Source: an uncultured Bacteroides sp.
GTDB lineage: Bacteria > Bacteroidota > Bacteroidia > Bacteroidales > Bacteroidaceae
Assembly: GCA_944322285.1 (NCBI GenBank)
Contig: CALUOR010000036.1
Coordinates: forward strand, 1 to 38,283
Direction: 5' to 3'
DNA length: 38,283 nucleotides
Made by a program: the position numbers and the translations under genes. How positions within the stretch are numbered: the stretch's first letter is position 1; the number at the start of each line of letters is the position of its first letter. Below are positions 22,649 to 30,635 of the stretch, piece by piece. A model generated the notes under the pieces. It saw only the letters and a list, made by a program, of their open reading frames with translations. It did not search any database and was not told the origin of the DNA.

Positions 22649-24481
22649 ATGAAACGAGCGATAATTTTGATTGGCGCCTTGCTGTGCGCCAGCGGTCTCC
22701 TTCAGGCGCAAGACCCCAGGGAGAGCCATTATTATTATGAAGTGCTCGCCCCGCAGCACGAACCCAAGCCTTTGGTCGAGGGGTATGCCAAGGAGCGTGT
22801 AATAGAAAAATTAAATCGGGGTTTGACGGCTGCACCGGGACAAGACGGAAAGTCGGTTTACCTCAGTTGGCGTCTGCTGGCTTCGGATAGTGCAGACGTA
22901 GCTTTCCACGTCTATCGCGAAGCCGACGGACGCACAAAGAAGCTGACTCGCAAGGCACTGACCGCAACCTGCGACTTCGTGGACGAAAAGCCGGTAACCC
23001 GTGCCACTTATTGGGTAGAGGCCCGTGCGAAAGGGATAAAACCTATGGTCTCAGAAAAATGCGAAGTGTTTTTGGCCGATTTGAAAAACTACACTTCCAT
23101 CCGCTTGCACAATAACGACCGGGCGGGGAAGGTGGCTTTGGCCGACTTGAACGGTGATGGCACATATGATTATGTCATTCGCACACCGGAGTCAAATGTC
23201 GACCCCGGAACACGAGGTGACACAAAAGGCATTACCTATAAGATATCAGCTTATCTGAGCGATGGCACTTACTTGTGGACATACGACATGGGGCCGGGTA
23301 TTGAACCGGGCATTTGGTATTCACCATTCATCGTATACGATTTCAATGGAGACGGAAAAGCGGAAGTGGCTTTGAAAACCGCTGGCGATGATTTCGTGAA
23401 AAACGACCAAGGCCGGGTATGTGGCGGAAGTGAATACCTATCTATCCTCGATGGTATGACGGGCCGTGTAATTGACCGTGTGGATTGGCCGGAGCGCAAC
23501 GACCGTTATGGAAATTTGAACCGTCAAAACCGCAACCAGATAGGCATGGCCTACTTAGATGGAAAGACACCCTATATATTGGCCGCACGCGGCACATATA
23601 AACTGATGGTGGTAGATGCCTGGATGCTGAAGGACGGAAAGCTGACTCGTGCCTGGCGTTGGGATGGTGATGAAGAAAACCCCGTCATTCGTAGTATGGG
23701 GGCGCACAGCATGGTGACAGGCGATGTGGATAATGATGGCCGGGATGAAGTGATGCTCGGCTCATGTATGCTTGATGACAACGGCACCTTGCTTTGGTCT
23801 ACCGGATTGGGACACAGCGACAAAGCTTATCTGTGTAAATTGCGCCCCGATAGTGAGGGCCTGCAAGTATTCATGGTGAGCGAGCCGAAGAAAGAGGACG
23901 GACGTGGCGTGTCGGTAGTAGATGCAGCTACAGGCAAACTCGTATGGAAGATGGGCGGCACCACCTATCACGTAGGCGATGGCATGGTAACCGACTTCGA
24001 CCCTACTCATCCCGGCTTAGAGTGCTTTGCCAGCGAAGACAAGAAAGGTGGCAGTACGGACAAGTATCTGTTGACGGCCGATGGACAACGCTTGAATGTG
24101 AACAAAGAAGACATTCCCGGATGTCGCAACTGGGTGTGGTGGGACGCAGACTTGCTACGCGAGACTTTTAAAGGTGATGATAATCGTTGGGGAGCCAGTT
24201 CCTCGTCAGGTGGCCGTAAACTGGACATCTGGAAATGGAAAGGCGAAGTGCTGACTAAGGGCATCGAAGGCGATATTGTGCTAATAGCTGATATGGACGG
24301 CGACTGGCGTGAGGAAGTCATCACCGCTTTGGATGGCGAATTGCGGGTGTATCGCACTAATATTCCCGCCCGCGACCGCCGGGTTTCTTTGATGCAGGAT
24401 GCTTTGTATCGCAGCTACATAGCCCATCGAAGCATGGGATACCCACAATCTCCGGTTCCTTCATTCTATTTAGGAGAATAA
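22649..24481 (+). CDS. PL11 rhamnogalacturonan lyase
   Basis: A 610-residue secreted polysaccharide lyase of family PL11, which cleaves the rhamnose-galacturonate backbone of rhamnogalacturonan I by beta-elimination. The ATG at 22649 is chosen over a TTG at 22643; it starts a signal peptide (MKRAIILIGALLCASGLLQA). The eight-bladed propeller shows its Ca-binding DxNGDG loops: ADLNGDGTYDYVIR, YDFNGDGKAEVALKTAG, VDNDGRDEVMLGSC and ADMDGDWREEV, and the family segment GLGHSDKAYLCKL. The N-terminal 100 residues form a beta-sandwich. Length is typical. Together with the GH106 enzyme it supplies rhamnose-containing products for the downstream rhamnose operon. Confidence 0.92.
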   Translation: MKRAIILIGALLCASGLLQAQDPRESHYYYEVLAPQHEPKPLVEGYAKERVIEKLNRGLTAAPGQDGKSVYLSWRLLASDSADVAFHVYREADGRTKKLTRKALTATCDFVDEKPVTRATYWVEARAKGIKPMVSEKCEVFLADLKNYTSIRLHNNDRAGKVALADLNGDGTYDYVIRTPESNVDPGTRGDTKGITYKISAYLSDGTYLWTYDMGPGIEPGIWYSPFIVYDFNGDGKAEVALKTAGDDFVKNDQGRVCGGSEYLSILDGMTGRVIDRVDWPERNDRYGNLNRQNRNQIGMAYLDGKTPYILAARGTYKLMVVDAWMLKDGKLTRAWRWDGDEENPVIRSMGAHSMVTGDVDNDGRDEVMLGSCMLDDNGTLLWSTGLGHSDKAYLCKLRPDSEGLQVFMVSEPKKEDGRGVSVVDAATGKLVWKMGGTTYHVGDGMVTDFDPTHPGLECFASEDKKGGSTDKYLLTADGQRLNVNKEDIPGCRNWVWWDADLLRETFKGDDNRWGASSSSGGRKLDIWKWKGEVLTKGIEGDIVLIADMDGDWREEVITALDGELRVYRTNIPARDRRVSLMQDALYRSYIAHRSMGYPQSPVPSFYLGE

Positions 24482-24533
24482 TGGAATAGCGAAAGAAAAA
24501 TTATAATAGTCATTGACTTATTGGATTTATCTC

Positions 24534-24541
24534 TATATTTG
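24534..24541 (+). promoter_or_regulatory. -7 element of the rhamnose operon
   Basis: TATATTTG about 113 bp before the rhaK ATG, with TTG at 24513 as a possible -33 part. The resulting leader is about 105 nt. Confidence 0.6.
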
Positions 24542-24614
24542 CGGGGATTAATGCATAAGGTCAAATCGGGTATATTAAATATCAAAATCAATACGTTGAG
24601 AAAAGGATAATCAA

Positions 24615-24628
24615 GTTACTTTTGTAAC
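24615..24628. promoter_or_regulatory. Dyad in the rhaK leader
   Basis: GTTAC and GTAAC flank four T, a perfect short palindrome 25 bp before the rhaK ATG. It could be an operator or a small leader hairpin. Confidence 0.25.
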
Positions 24629-24653
24629 GTTATTAACATAAAAACTAATAGCC

Positions 24654-26114
24654 ATGGAACAGTGCTTTTTTGCGGTTGACTTGGGTGCTACAAGCGGCCG
24701 TACCATTTTAGGTAGTTTTACCTCGGAAGGGTTGAAAATGGAAGAAATCAACCGCTTTCCCAATCACTTAATCGAAGTGACCGGACATTATTATTGGGAT
24801 ATCTACGAACTTTATCGCAATATCATTGAAGGGTTGAAGCTGGCTTCCCGCAAGGAAGGGGTGGAAATTGTTTCCATCGGTATTGATACGTGGGGAGTGG
24901 ATTTCGTCTGTGTGGGCAAGGATGGACACTTCTTGCGCCCGCCTTATTCCTATCGTGACCCGCATACCGAAGGTGCCCCTGAAGAATTTTTCTCACGTGT
25001 GCCCCGTAGCCATGTGTACGAACTGACCGGTATCCAAGTGATGAATTTCAATTCCTTATTCCAACTCGATACAATGCGGAGAGCCGGTGATAGTGCCTTG
25101 GAGGCAGCCGATAAGCTCCTCTTTATTCCCGATGCGTTGAGCTATCTGTTGACGGGTGAAATGGTGACCGAATATACCATTGCCACTACCGCCCAATTAG
25201 TGAATGCGGTCACACGTAAGTTGGAGCCGGAATTACTGGGTGCGCTTGGGCTGAGTGAAAAGAACTTTGGACGTTTCGTTTATCCGGGTGAGAAAGTAGG
25301 AACCCTCTCTACGGAAGTACAACGCATGACAGGACTGGGTGCCGTGCCTGTCATAGCCGTAGCGGGACATGATACGGCATCAGCCGTAGCGGCTGTTCCG
25401 GCTCAAAACAGAAACTTCGCATACTTGAGTAGCGGTACGTGGTCGTTGATGGGGGTGGAAGCCGATGCACCTATTATTACACCGGAAACGGAAGCCTTAA
25501 ACTATACCAACGAAGGTGGCGTGGAAAACACGATCCGCGTGCTCAAGAATATTTGTGGCATGTGGCTGCTTGAACGTTGCCGTCTGCAATGGGGCGAGAC
25601 TTCCTATCCGGAGTTGATAGCCGAAGCCCAGGCAAGCGAGGCTTTCCGTAGCCTGATATATCCGGACGATGCGGTATTTGCCAATCCTTCGGACATGCAA
25701 CAGGCCATCATAGATTATTGCAAGCGGACAAATCAACCTGTGCCGGAAACTCGTGGTCAAATTGTGCGTTGCATCTTCGAGAGCCTCTCGTTGCGCTATC
25801 GTCAGGTGCTGGATGACTTGCGTAAACTGATTCCACGCCCCATTGAGACTTTACATGTGATAGGAGGAGGAAGCCGTAATGACATGCTGAACCAGTGGAC
25901 ATCCAATGCAGTAGGCATTCCTGTCGTAGCAGGTCCTTCAGAGGCTACGGCCATCGGTAATATCATGCTTCAGGCTCTTTCGTCAGGAAAAGCTCAGGAT
26001 GTATCCTCCATGCGTAAACTCGTAGCGCAATCCATCCCTCTGAAAACATTCCAACCGCAAGATGCGGAAACGTGGACCGAGGCTTATGCCCGATTTCAAC
26101 AGATTACAAAGTAA
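24654..26114 (+). CDS. rhaK: L-rhamnulokinase
   Basis: A 486-residue FGGY-family kinase that phosphorylates L-rhamnulose to rhamnulose 1-phosphate in the cytoplasm (called rhaB in E. coli). The N-terminal phosphate-binding segment is FAVDLGATSGRTILG, followed by GIDTWGVDFVCVGKDG and SYRDPHTEG; the catalytic base is Asp240 in VAGHDTASAVAAVP; the C-terminal half has YLSSGTWSLMGVE and HVIGGGSRNDMLNQWTSNA, the adenosine site. Length is normal. It is the first gene of the rha operon, with the isomerase gene 44 bp downstream. Confidence 0.95.
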   Translation: MEQCFFAVDLGATSGRTILGSFTSEGLKMEEINRFPNHLIEVTGHYYWDIYELYRNIIEGLKLASRKEGVEIVSIGIDTWGVDFVCVGKDGHFLRPPYSYRDPHTEGAPEEFFSRVPRSHVYELTGIQVMNFNSLFQLDTMRRAGDSALEAADKLLFIPDALSYLLTGEMVTEYTIATTAQLVNAVTRKLEPELLGALGLSEKNFGRFVYPGEKVGTLSTEVQRMTGLGAVPVIAVAGHDTASAVAAVPAQNRNFAYLSSGTWSLMGVEADAPIITPETEALNYTNEGGVENTIRVLKNICGMWLLERCRLQWGETSYPELIAEAQASEAFRSLIYPDDAVFANPSDMQQAIIDYCKRTNQPVPETRGQIVRCIFESLSLRYRQVLDDLRKLIPRPIETLHVIGGGSRNDMLNQWTSNAVGIPVVAGPSEATAIGNIMLQALSSGKAQDVSSMRKLVAQSIPLKTFQPQDAETWTEAYARFQQITK

Positions 26115-26158
26115 GAGATATAAACCGTTAGTCATTAATCATTAAAATAAGTATCACC

Positions 26159-27415
26159 ATGAAAGAAGAATTAGTAAACAAAGCGTATGAAATTGCAAAA
26201 GAACGTTATGCCGCAGTAGGCGTGGATACGGACAAGGTATTGGACACAATGCAAAACTTCCATTTGTCTCTGCATTGCTGGCAAGCTGATGACGTAATGG
26301 GGTTCGAGGTACAAGCCGGCGCACTGACAGGCGGTATCCAGACTACGGGTAATTATCCGGGTCGGGCACGCAACATTGATGAAGTACGTCAGGACATATT
26401 GAAGGCTACTTCTTATATTCCGGGCACACACCGTCTGAACCTGCATGAAATCTACGGTGACTTCAAAGGTGAAGTTGTAGACCGTGACCAAGTAGAACCG
26501 AAACACTTCCAAAGCTGGATAGAATGGGGTAAGGAGCACAACATGAAGCTGGACTTCAACTCTACTTCTTTCTCTCATCCGAAGAGTGGCAGTCTGACTT
26601 TGGCTAATCCGGACGAAGGCATACGTAACTTCTGGATTGAACACACAAAACGTTGTCGTGCTGTGGCCGAAACAATGGGTGAGGCACAAGGCGATCCCTG
26701 TATCATGAATTTGTGGGTGCATGATGGAAGCAAGGACATCACTGTAAACCGTATGAAGTATCGTGAGTTATTGAAGGATTCGTTGGATCAGATTTTTGCA
26801 ACCGACTATAAGAATATGAAGGATTGCATTGAGTCGAAAGTATTCGGTATCGGTCTGGAAAGCTTCACAGTAGGTTCCAATGATTTCTACATTGGCTATG
26901 GCGCTTCTCACAATAAGATGATTACGTTGGACACCGGTCACTTCCATCCGACAGAAAGCGTGGCAGACAAAGTATCATCTCTGTTGCTCTATGTTCCGGA
27001 ACTGATGTTGCACGTAAGCCGTCCGATACGCTGGGATTCTGATCACGTAACTATCATGGACGATCCGACGTTGGAACTCTTCCAGGAAATCGTACGCTGC
27101 AACGCTTTGGACCGTGTACACTATGGTTTGGATTACTTCGATGCAAGCATCAACCGTATCGGTGCATACGTTATCGGCAGCCGTGCCGCTCAGAAGTGTA
27201 TGGTGCGTGCATTGTTGGAACCGCTGGCACTATTGCGTAAGTATGAAGCCAACGAACAAGGTTTCGAACGCTTGGCTTTGTTGGAAGAAGCAAAAGCATT
27301 GCCTTGGAATGCTGTATGGGATATGTTCTGCTTGAAGAATAATGTACCGGTAGGTGAAGAGTTCATTCCTGAGGTAGAGAAATACGAAGTCGAAGTTACT
27401 TCAAAACGTAATTAA
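26159..27415 (+). CDS. rhaI: L-rhamnose isomerase
   Basis: A 418-residue enzyme interconverting L-rhamnose and L-rhamnulose (rhaA in E. coli, 419 residues). Metal-binding and active-site segments are visible: GLESFTVGSNDFYIG, ITLDTGHFHPTESVADKVS, LMLHVSRPIRWDSDHV and LDYFDASINRIGAYVIGSRAAQ, supplying the Glu, Asp and His ligands of the two metals. The N-terminus has LHCWQADDVMGFEV and TTGNYPGRARN, typical of the family. It lies between the kinase and the permease genes. Confidence 0.96.
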   Translation: MKEELVNKAYEIAKERYAAVGVDTDKVLDTMQNFHLSLHCWQADDVMGFEVQAGALTGGIQTTGNYPGRARNIDEVRQDILKATSYIPGTHRLNLHEIYGDFKGEVVDRDQVEPKHFQSWIEWGKEHNMKLDFNSTSFSHPKSGSLTLANPDEGIRNFWIEHTKRCRAVAETMGEAQGDPCIMNLWVHDGSKDITVNRMKYRELLKDSLDQIFATDYKNMKDCIESKVFGIGLESFTVGSNDFYIGYGASHNKMITLDTGHFHPTESVADKVSSLLLYVPELMLHVSRPIRWDSDHVTIMDDPTLELFQEIVRCNALDRVHYGLDYFDASINRIGAYVIGSRAAQKCMVRALLEPLALLRKYEANEQGFERLALLEEAKALPWNAVWDMFCLKNNVPVGEEFIPEVEKYEVEVTSKRN

Positions 27416-27427
27416 TATGTAGAATAG

Positions 27428-27476
27428 AGAATGAAGAATGGGAGACCCCTTATTCGGTTTCCCTATTCTTCATTCT
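27428..27476 (+). terminator. Stable hairpin between rhaI and rhaT
   Basis: AGAATGAAGAAT (27428-27439) pairs perfectly with ATTCTTCATTCT (27465-27476); GGGA and ACC continue the stem to TCCC and GGT with one bulge, closing an 8-nt loop. It ends 23 nt before the rhaT ATG. It may reduce permease expression or protect the upstream mRNA. The arms resemble those of the element at 37977-38211. Confidence 0.6.
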
Positions 27477-27499
27477 TTGTTTTACCGAAAAGAATAAGT

Positions 27500-28534
27500 A
27501 TGGATATTGTTATTGGACTATTGATTATAGCCATAGGCGCATTCTGTCAGTCGAGTTGTTATGTTCCCATCAACAAAATAAAAGATTGGAGTTGGGAATC
27601 CTACTGGATTGTACAGGGTGTATTTGCTTGGTTGTTTTTCCCGTTCTTGGGAGCATTGTTGGCTGTTCCGTCCGGATACAGCCTTTTTGGCTTGTTTGCG
27701 GATGCCAATACGTTGGACATTGCCATGACGTTATTGTTTGGCGTACTGTGGGGTGTCGGTGGTTTGACATTTGGTTTGTCCATGCGTTATTTAGGCGTAG
27801 CGTTAGGTCAGAGTATATCATTAGGCACTTGCGCCGGCCTGGGTACCATATTGGCACCGGTCATGCTTCACATTTTCTATCCTGAAGCCGGACATTTGGA
27901 GAAACTCACAGCCGCCGTCATTATCGGTGTAGTGGTAACGCTCATTGGTATTGGCATTATCGGTGTGGCCGGCAACATGAAAGCGCAAAGCCTGAGTGAA
28001 GAAGAGAAAAAGGCAGCCGTAAAGGACTTCAATTTTCCCAAGGGAATTGCGATTGCTTTGTTGGCCGGCTTTATGAGCGGTTGCTTCAATGTCGGTCTGG
28101 AGTTTGGTTCGTCTATTCACTTCGAAGAGTCGGCTGAGATGTTCAAGACATTGCCGGCTACGTTCTTGGTTACCCTGGGAGGTTTTGTGACTAATGCAGT
28201 CTATTGCTTCTATCAAAACCAGAAGAACCGTACATGGGGCGACTATCGTAAGGGGGCTGTTTGGGGCAACAATCTGATATTTTGTTTAATAGCCGGTGCA
28301 CTTTGGTATAGTCAGTTCTTCGGACTGGCTTTGGGCAAGGGTTTCCTTACCGAGTCACCCGTATTGCTGACATTCGCCTTCTGCATCTTGATGGCACTCA
28401 ACGTGGTATTCTCTAACGTATGGGGCATCATCTTAAAGGAATGGAAAGGGTGCTCACCTAAGACCATTGTGGTATTAATCGTAGGTTTGGTGGTATTAAT
28501 CATTTCCTCTTTCCTTCCGCAATTATTGAAATAA
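27500..28534 (+). CDS. rhaT: L-rhamnose/H+ symporter
   Basis: A 344-residue inner-membrane permease of the drug/metabolite transporter superfamily, the length of E. coli RhaT. I chose the ATG at 27500 (MDIVIGLLIIAIGAFCQSSC), which starts directly with the first membrane helix; an in-frame start at 27431 falls inside the upstream hairpin. About ten hydrophobic helices are visible, with the RhaT-like stretches CYVPINKIKDWSWESYW near residue 23 and GGLTFGLSMRYLGVALGQS near residue 93. It imports L-rhamnose with protons. The gene follows rhaI by 84 bp including a hairpin and precedes rhaD by 30 bp. Confidence 0.93.
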   Translation: MDIVIGLLIIAIGAFCQSSCYVPINKIKDWSWESYWIVQGVFAWLFFPFLGALLAVPSGYSLFGLFADANTLDIAMTLLFGVLWGVGGLTFGLSMRYLGVALGQSISLGTCAGLGTILAPVMLHIFYPEAGHLEKLTAAVIIGVVVTLIGIGIIGVAGNMKAQSLSEEEKKAAVKDFNFPKGIAIALLAGFMSGCFNVGLEFGSSIHFEESAEMFKTLPATFLVTLGGFVTNAVYCFYQNQKNRTWGDYRKGAVWGNNLIFCLIAGALWYSQFFGLALGKGFLTESPVLLTFAFCILMALNVVFSNVWGIILKEWKGCSPKTIVVLIVGLVVLIISSFLPQLLK

Positions 28535-28564
28535 ATAGTGGTTAAACTTTAATTCATAAAACTT

Positions 28565-29374
28565 ATGGAGTCAATATTAAACAATCGCCCGGCTTTAGCT
28601 GCTGAGGTGAATAAAGTGGCCGAAGTGGCCGGTTATCTGTGGCAAAAAGGTTGGGCTGAACGTAATGGCGGTAACATCACGGTTAACATTACCGAATATG
28701 TGGACGATGCCATCAAAGCAATGCCCGCTATCAGCGAAGTGAAACAAATCGGTACTGTACTTCCTCACCTGAAAGGATGCTATTTCTATTGCAAGGGAAC
28801 CCAAAAACGCATGCGCGACCTGGCTCGCTGGCCGATGGAAAATGGTTCTGTCATCCGTATCTTGGACGATTGCGCCAGCTATGTCATCATTGCCGACCAT
28901 CCGGTAATGCCGACATCGGAGTTGCCTTCACACTTGAGCGTACACAATTATCTGATAGCAAAAGGTTCGCCCTACAAGGCTTCGCTGCATACGCACCCCA
29001 TTGAACTGGTTGCCATGACGCACACGAAAAAGTTCTTGGAGAAAGACGTTGCCACCAACCTACTGTGGAGCATGATACCGGAAACGAAAGCTTTCTGTCC
29101 GCGTGGTTTGGGCATCATCCCTTATACACTGCCTGGTTCGGTAGAGTTAGCTGATGCAACTATCCATGAATTGGATGACTATGATGTAGTGATGTGGGAG
29201 AAACACGGCGTATTTGCCGTAGACGTGGATATCATGTCGGCTTTCGACCAGGTAGACGTTCTGAATAAATCGGCCCTTATATACATTGCCGCCAAGAATA
29301 TGGGCTTCGAACCCGACGGCATGAGCCAAGAGCAGATGAAAGAAATGACTGTAGCGTTTAACTTACCCAAATAA
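28565..29374 (+). CDS. rhaD: Rhamnulose-1-phosphate aldolase
   Basis: A 269-residue class II aldolase of the RhaD/FucA family that splits rhamnulose 1-phosphate into dihydroxyacetone phosphate and L-lactaldehyde. The zinc ligands are visible: His142 and His144 in KASLHTHPIELVA and the later His in WEKHGVFAVD; Glu119 in PTSELPSHLS is the catalytic acid/base. The N-terminal GWAERNGGNITVN is the phosphate-binding region. Length is normal. It lies between rhaT and fucO with short gaps. Confidence 0.95.
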   Translation: MESILNNRPALAAEVNKVAEVAGYLWQKGWAERNGGNITVNITEYVDDAIKAMPAISEVKQIGTVLPHLKGCYFYCKGTQKRMRDLARWPMENGSVIRILDDCASYVIIADHPVMPTSELPSHLSVHNYLIAKGSPYKASLHTHPIELVAMTHTKKFLEKDVATNLLWSMIPETKAFCPRGLGIIPYTLPGSVELADATIHELDDYDVVMWEKHGVFAVDVDIMSAFDQVDVLNKSALIYIAAKNMGFEPDGMSQEQMKEMTVAFNLPK

Positions 29375-29399
29375 TAATCAATTAAGAGGAAGAACAGAT

Positions 29400-30554
29400 A
29401 TGTATAGAATGATTTTGAATGAGACATCTTACTTCGGGGCAGGATGTCGTACGAACATTGCCGTTGAGGCTGCCCGCCGTGGTTATAAAAAAGCGTTCTT
29501 TGTAACAGATAAGGACTTGATACGTTTCCATGTAGCCGATAAGGTGACTGAGGTATTCGAACAAAACAACATCCCTTACGAAGTATATAGCGATGTGAAA
29601 GCCAACCCTACTATCGCTAACGTGCAAAATGGTGTAAAAGCTTTCAAGGCTTCAGGCGCTGATTTCATCGTAGCGTTGGGTGGCGGCTCTGCCATCGATA
29701 CGGCTAAAGGCATCGGCATCGTGGCCAACAATCCGGAGTTTGCCGACGTAAAGTCTTTGGAAGGTGTTGCCAATACGCACCATAAGGCTGTGCCTACTTT
29801 CGCTTTGCCTACCACGGCAGGTACGGGCGCGGAGGTAACCATCAACTATGTGATTATCGATGAAGAGGCTCAGAAGAAGATGGTATGCGTTGATCCCAAC
29901 GACATCCCCTCGGTAGCCATTGTTGATCCTGAACTGATGTACTCTATGCCGAAAGGTTTGACTGCTGCAACTGGTATGGACGCCTTGACTCACGCCATCG
30001 AGAGTTTCATCACCCCCGGTGCATGGGTAATGTCCGACATGTTCGAACTGAAGGCCATCGAGATGATTGCCAATAACCTGAAGGCTGCCGTAGACAATGG
30101 CAATGACGTTGCAGCACGCGAAGCCATGTCACAGGCTCAATACATCGCCGGCATGGGCTTCAGCAATGTTGGCTTGGGCATTGTTCACTCCATGGCTCAC
30201 CCCTTAGGTGCTCATTATGACACGCCTCACGGCGTGGCCAACGCTTTGCTTTTGCCTTACGTAATGGAGTATAACGCCGAATCGCCCGCCGCTCCCAAAT
30301 ATATCCAAATAGCCAAGGCAATGGGTGTGAACACTGAAGGCATGACTGAAGCGGAAGGCGTAAAGGCTGCTATTGAAGCCGTACGCCAACTCTCGCTGAG
30401 CATCAACATCCCGCAGAAACTGCACGAAATTGGTGTGCGCGAAGAAGACTTGCACCAACTGGCTATTGATGCCTTCAACGATGTATGCACGGGTGGTAAT
30501 CCGCGTCCTACTTCGGTGGAAGACATTGAAGCTCTGTATCACAAGGCCTTCTGA
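29400..30554 (+). CDS. fucO: Lactaldehyde reductase (1,2-propanediol dehydrogenase)
   Basis: A 384-residue iron-containing group III alcohol dehydrogenase. It reduces L-lactaldehyde to L-1,2-propanediol with NADH, regenerating NAD during anaerobic growth on rhamnose. The NAD site is ALGGGSAIDTAKGIG (residues 92-106); the iron ligands fit Asp194, His198, His263 and His277, in GMDALTHAIE and HSMAHPLGAHYDTPHG, with positions close to those of E. coli FucO. It starts 26 bp after rhaD and is followed by a strong terminator, so it closes the operon. Confidence 0.95.
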   Translation: MYRMILNETSYFGAGCRTNIAVEAARRGYKKAFFVTDKDLIRFHVADKVTEVFEQNNIPYEVYSDVKANPTIANVQNGVKAFKASGADFIVALGGGSAIDTAKGIGIVANNPEFADVKSLEGVANTHHKAVPTFALPTTAGTGAEVTINYVIIDEEAQKKMVCVDPNDIPSVAIVDPELMYSMPKGLTAATGMDALTHAIESFITPGAWVMSDMFELKAIEMIANNLKAAVDNGNDVAAREAMSQAQYIAGMGFSNVGLGIVHSMAHPLGAHYDTPHGVANALLLPYVMEYNAESPAAPKYIQIAKAMGVNTEGMTEAEGVKAAIEAVRQLSLSINIPQKLHEIGVREEDLHQLAIDAFNDVCTGGNPRPTSVEDIEALYHKAF

Positions 30555-30569
30555 TAAGACACATTGCAT

Positions 30570-30635
30570 AAAAAGAAAGGACGGATTTGCCAAGGTTCAC
30601 ATCAACCGTCGGCAAGTCCGCGCCTTTCTTTTTTT
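30570..30635. terminator. Bidirectional terminator between fucO and the DUF4450 gene
   Basis: The left arm AAAAAGAAAGG plus CGGATTTGCC (30570-30591) pairs with GGCAAGTCCG plus CCTTTCTTTTT (30611-30633). A T-run follows on the plus strand and overlaps the stop codon (30634-30636) of the minus-strand gene; on the minus strand the A-run gives the matching T-run. It can stop both convergent operons. Confidence 0.85.

Noticed and set aside
19804-30554. SusC/SusD pair for oligosaccharide import
   Set aside because: No TonB-dependent receptor or SusD-like lipoprotein is present in any frame near the rhamnose genes.
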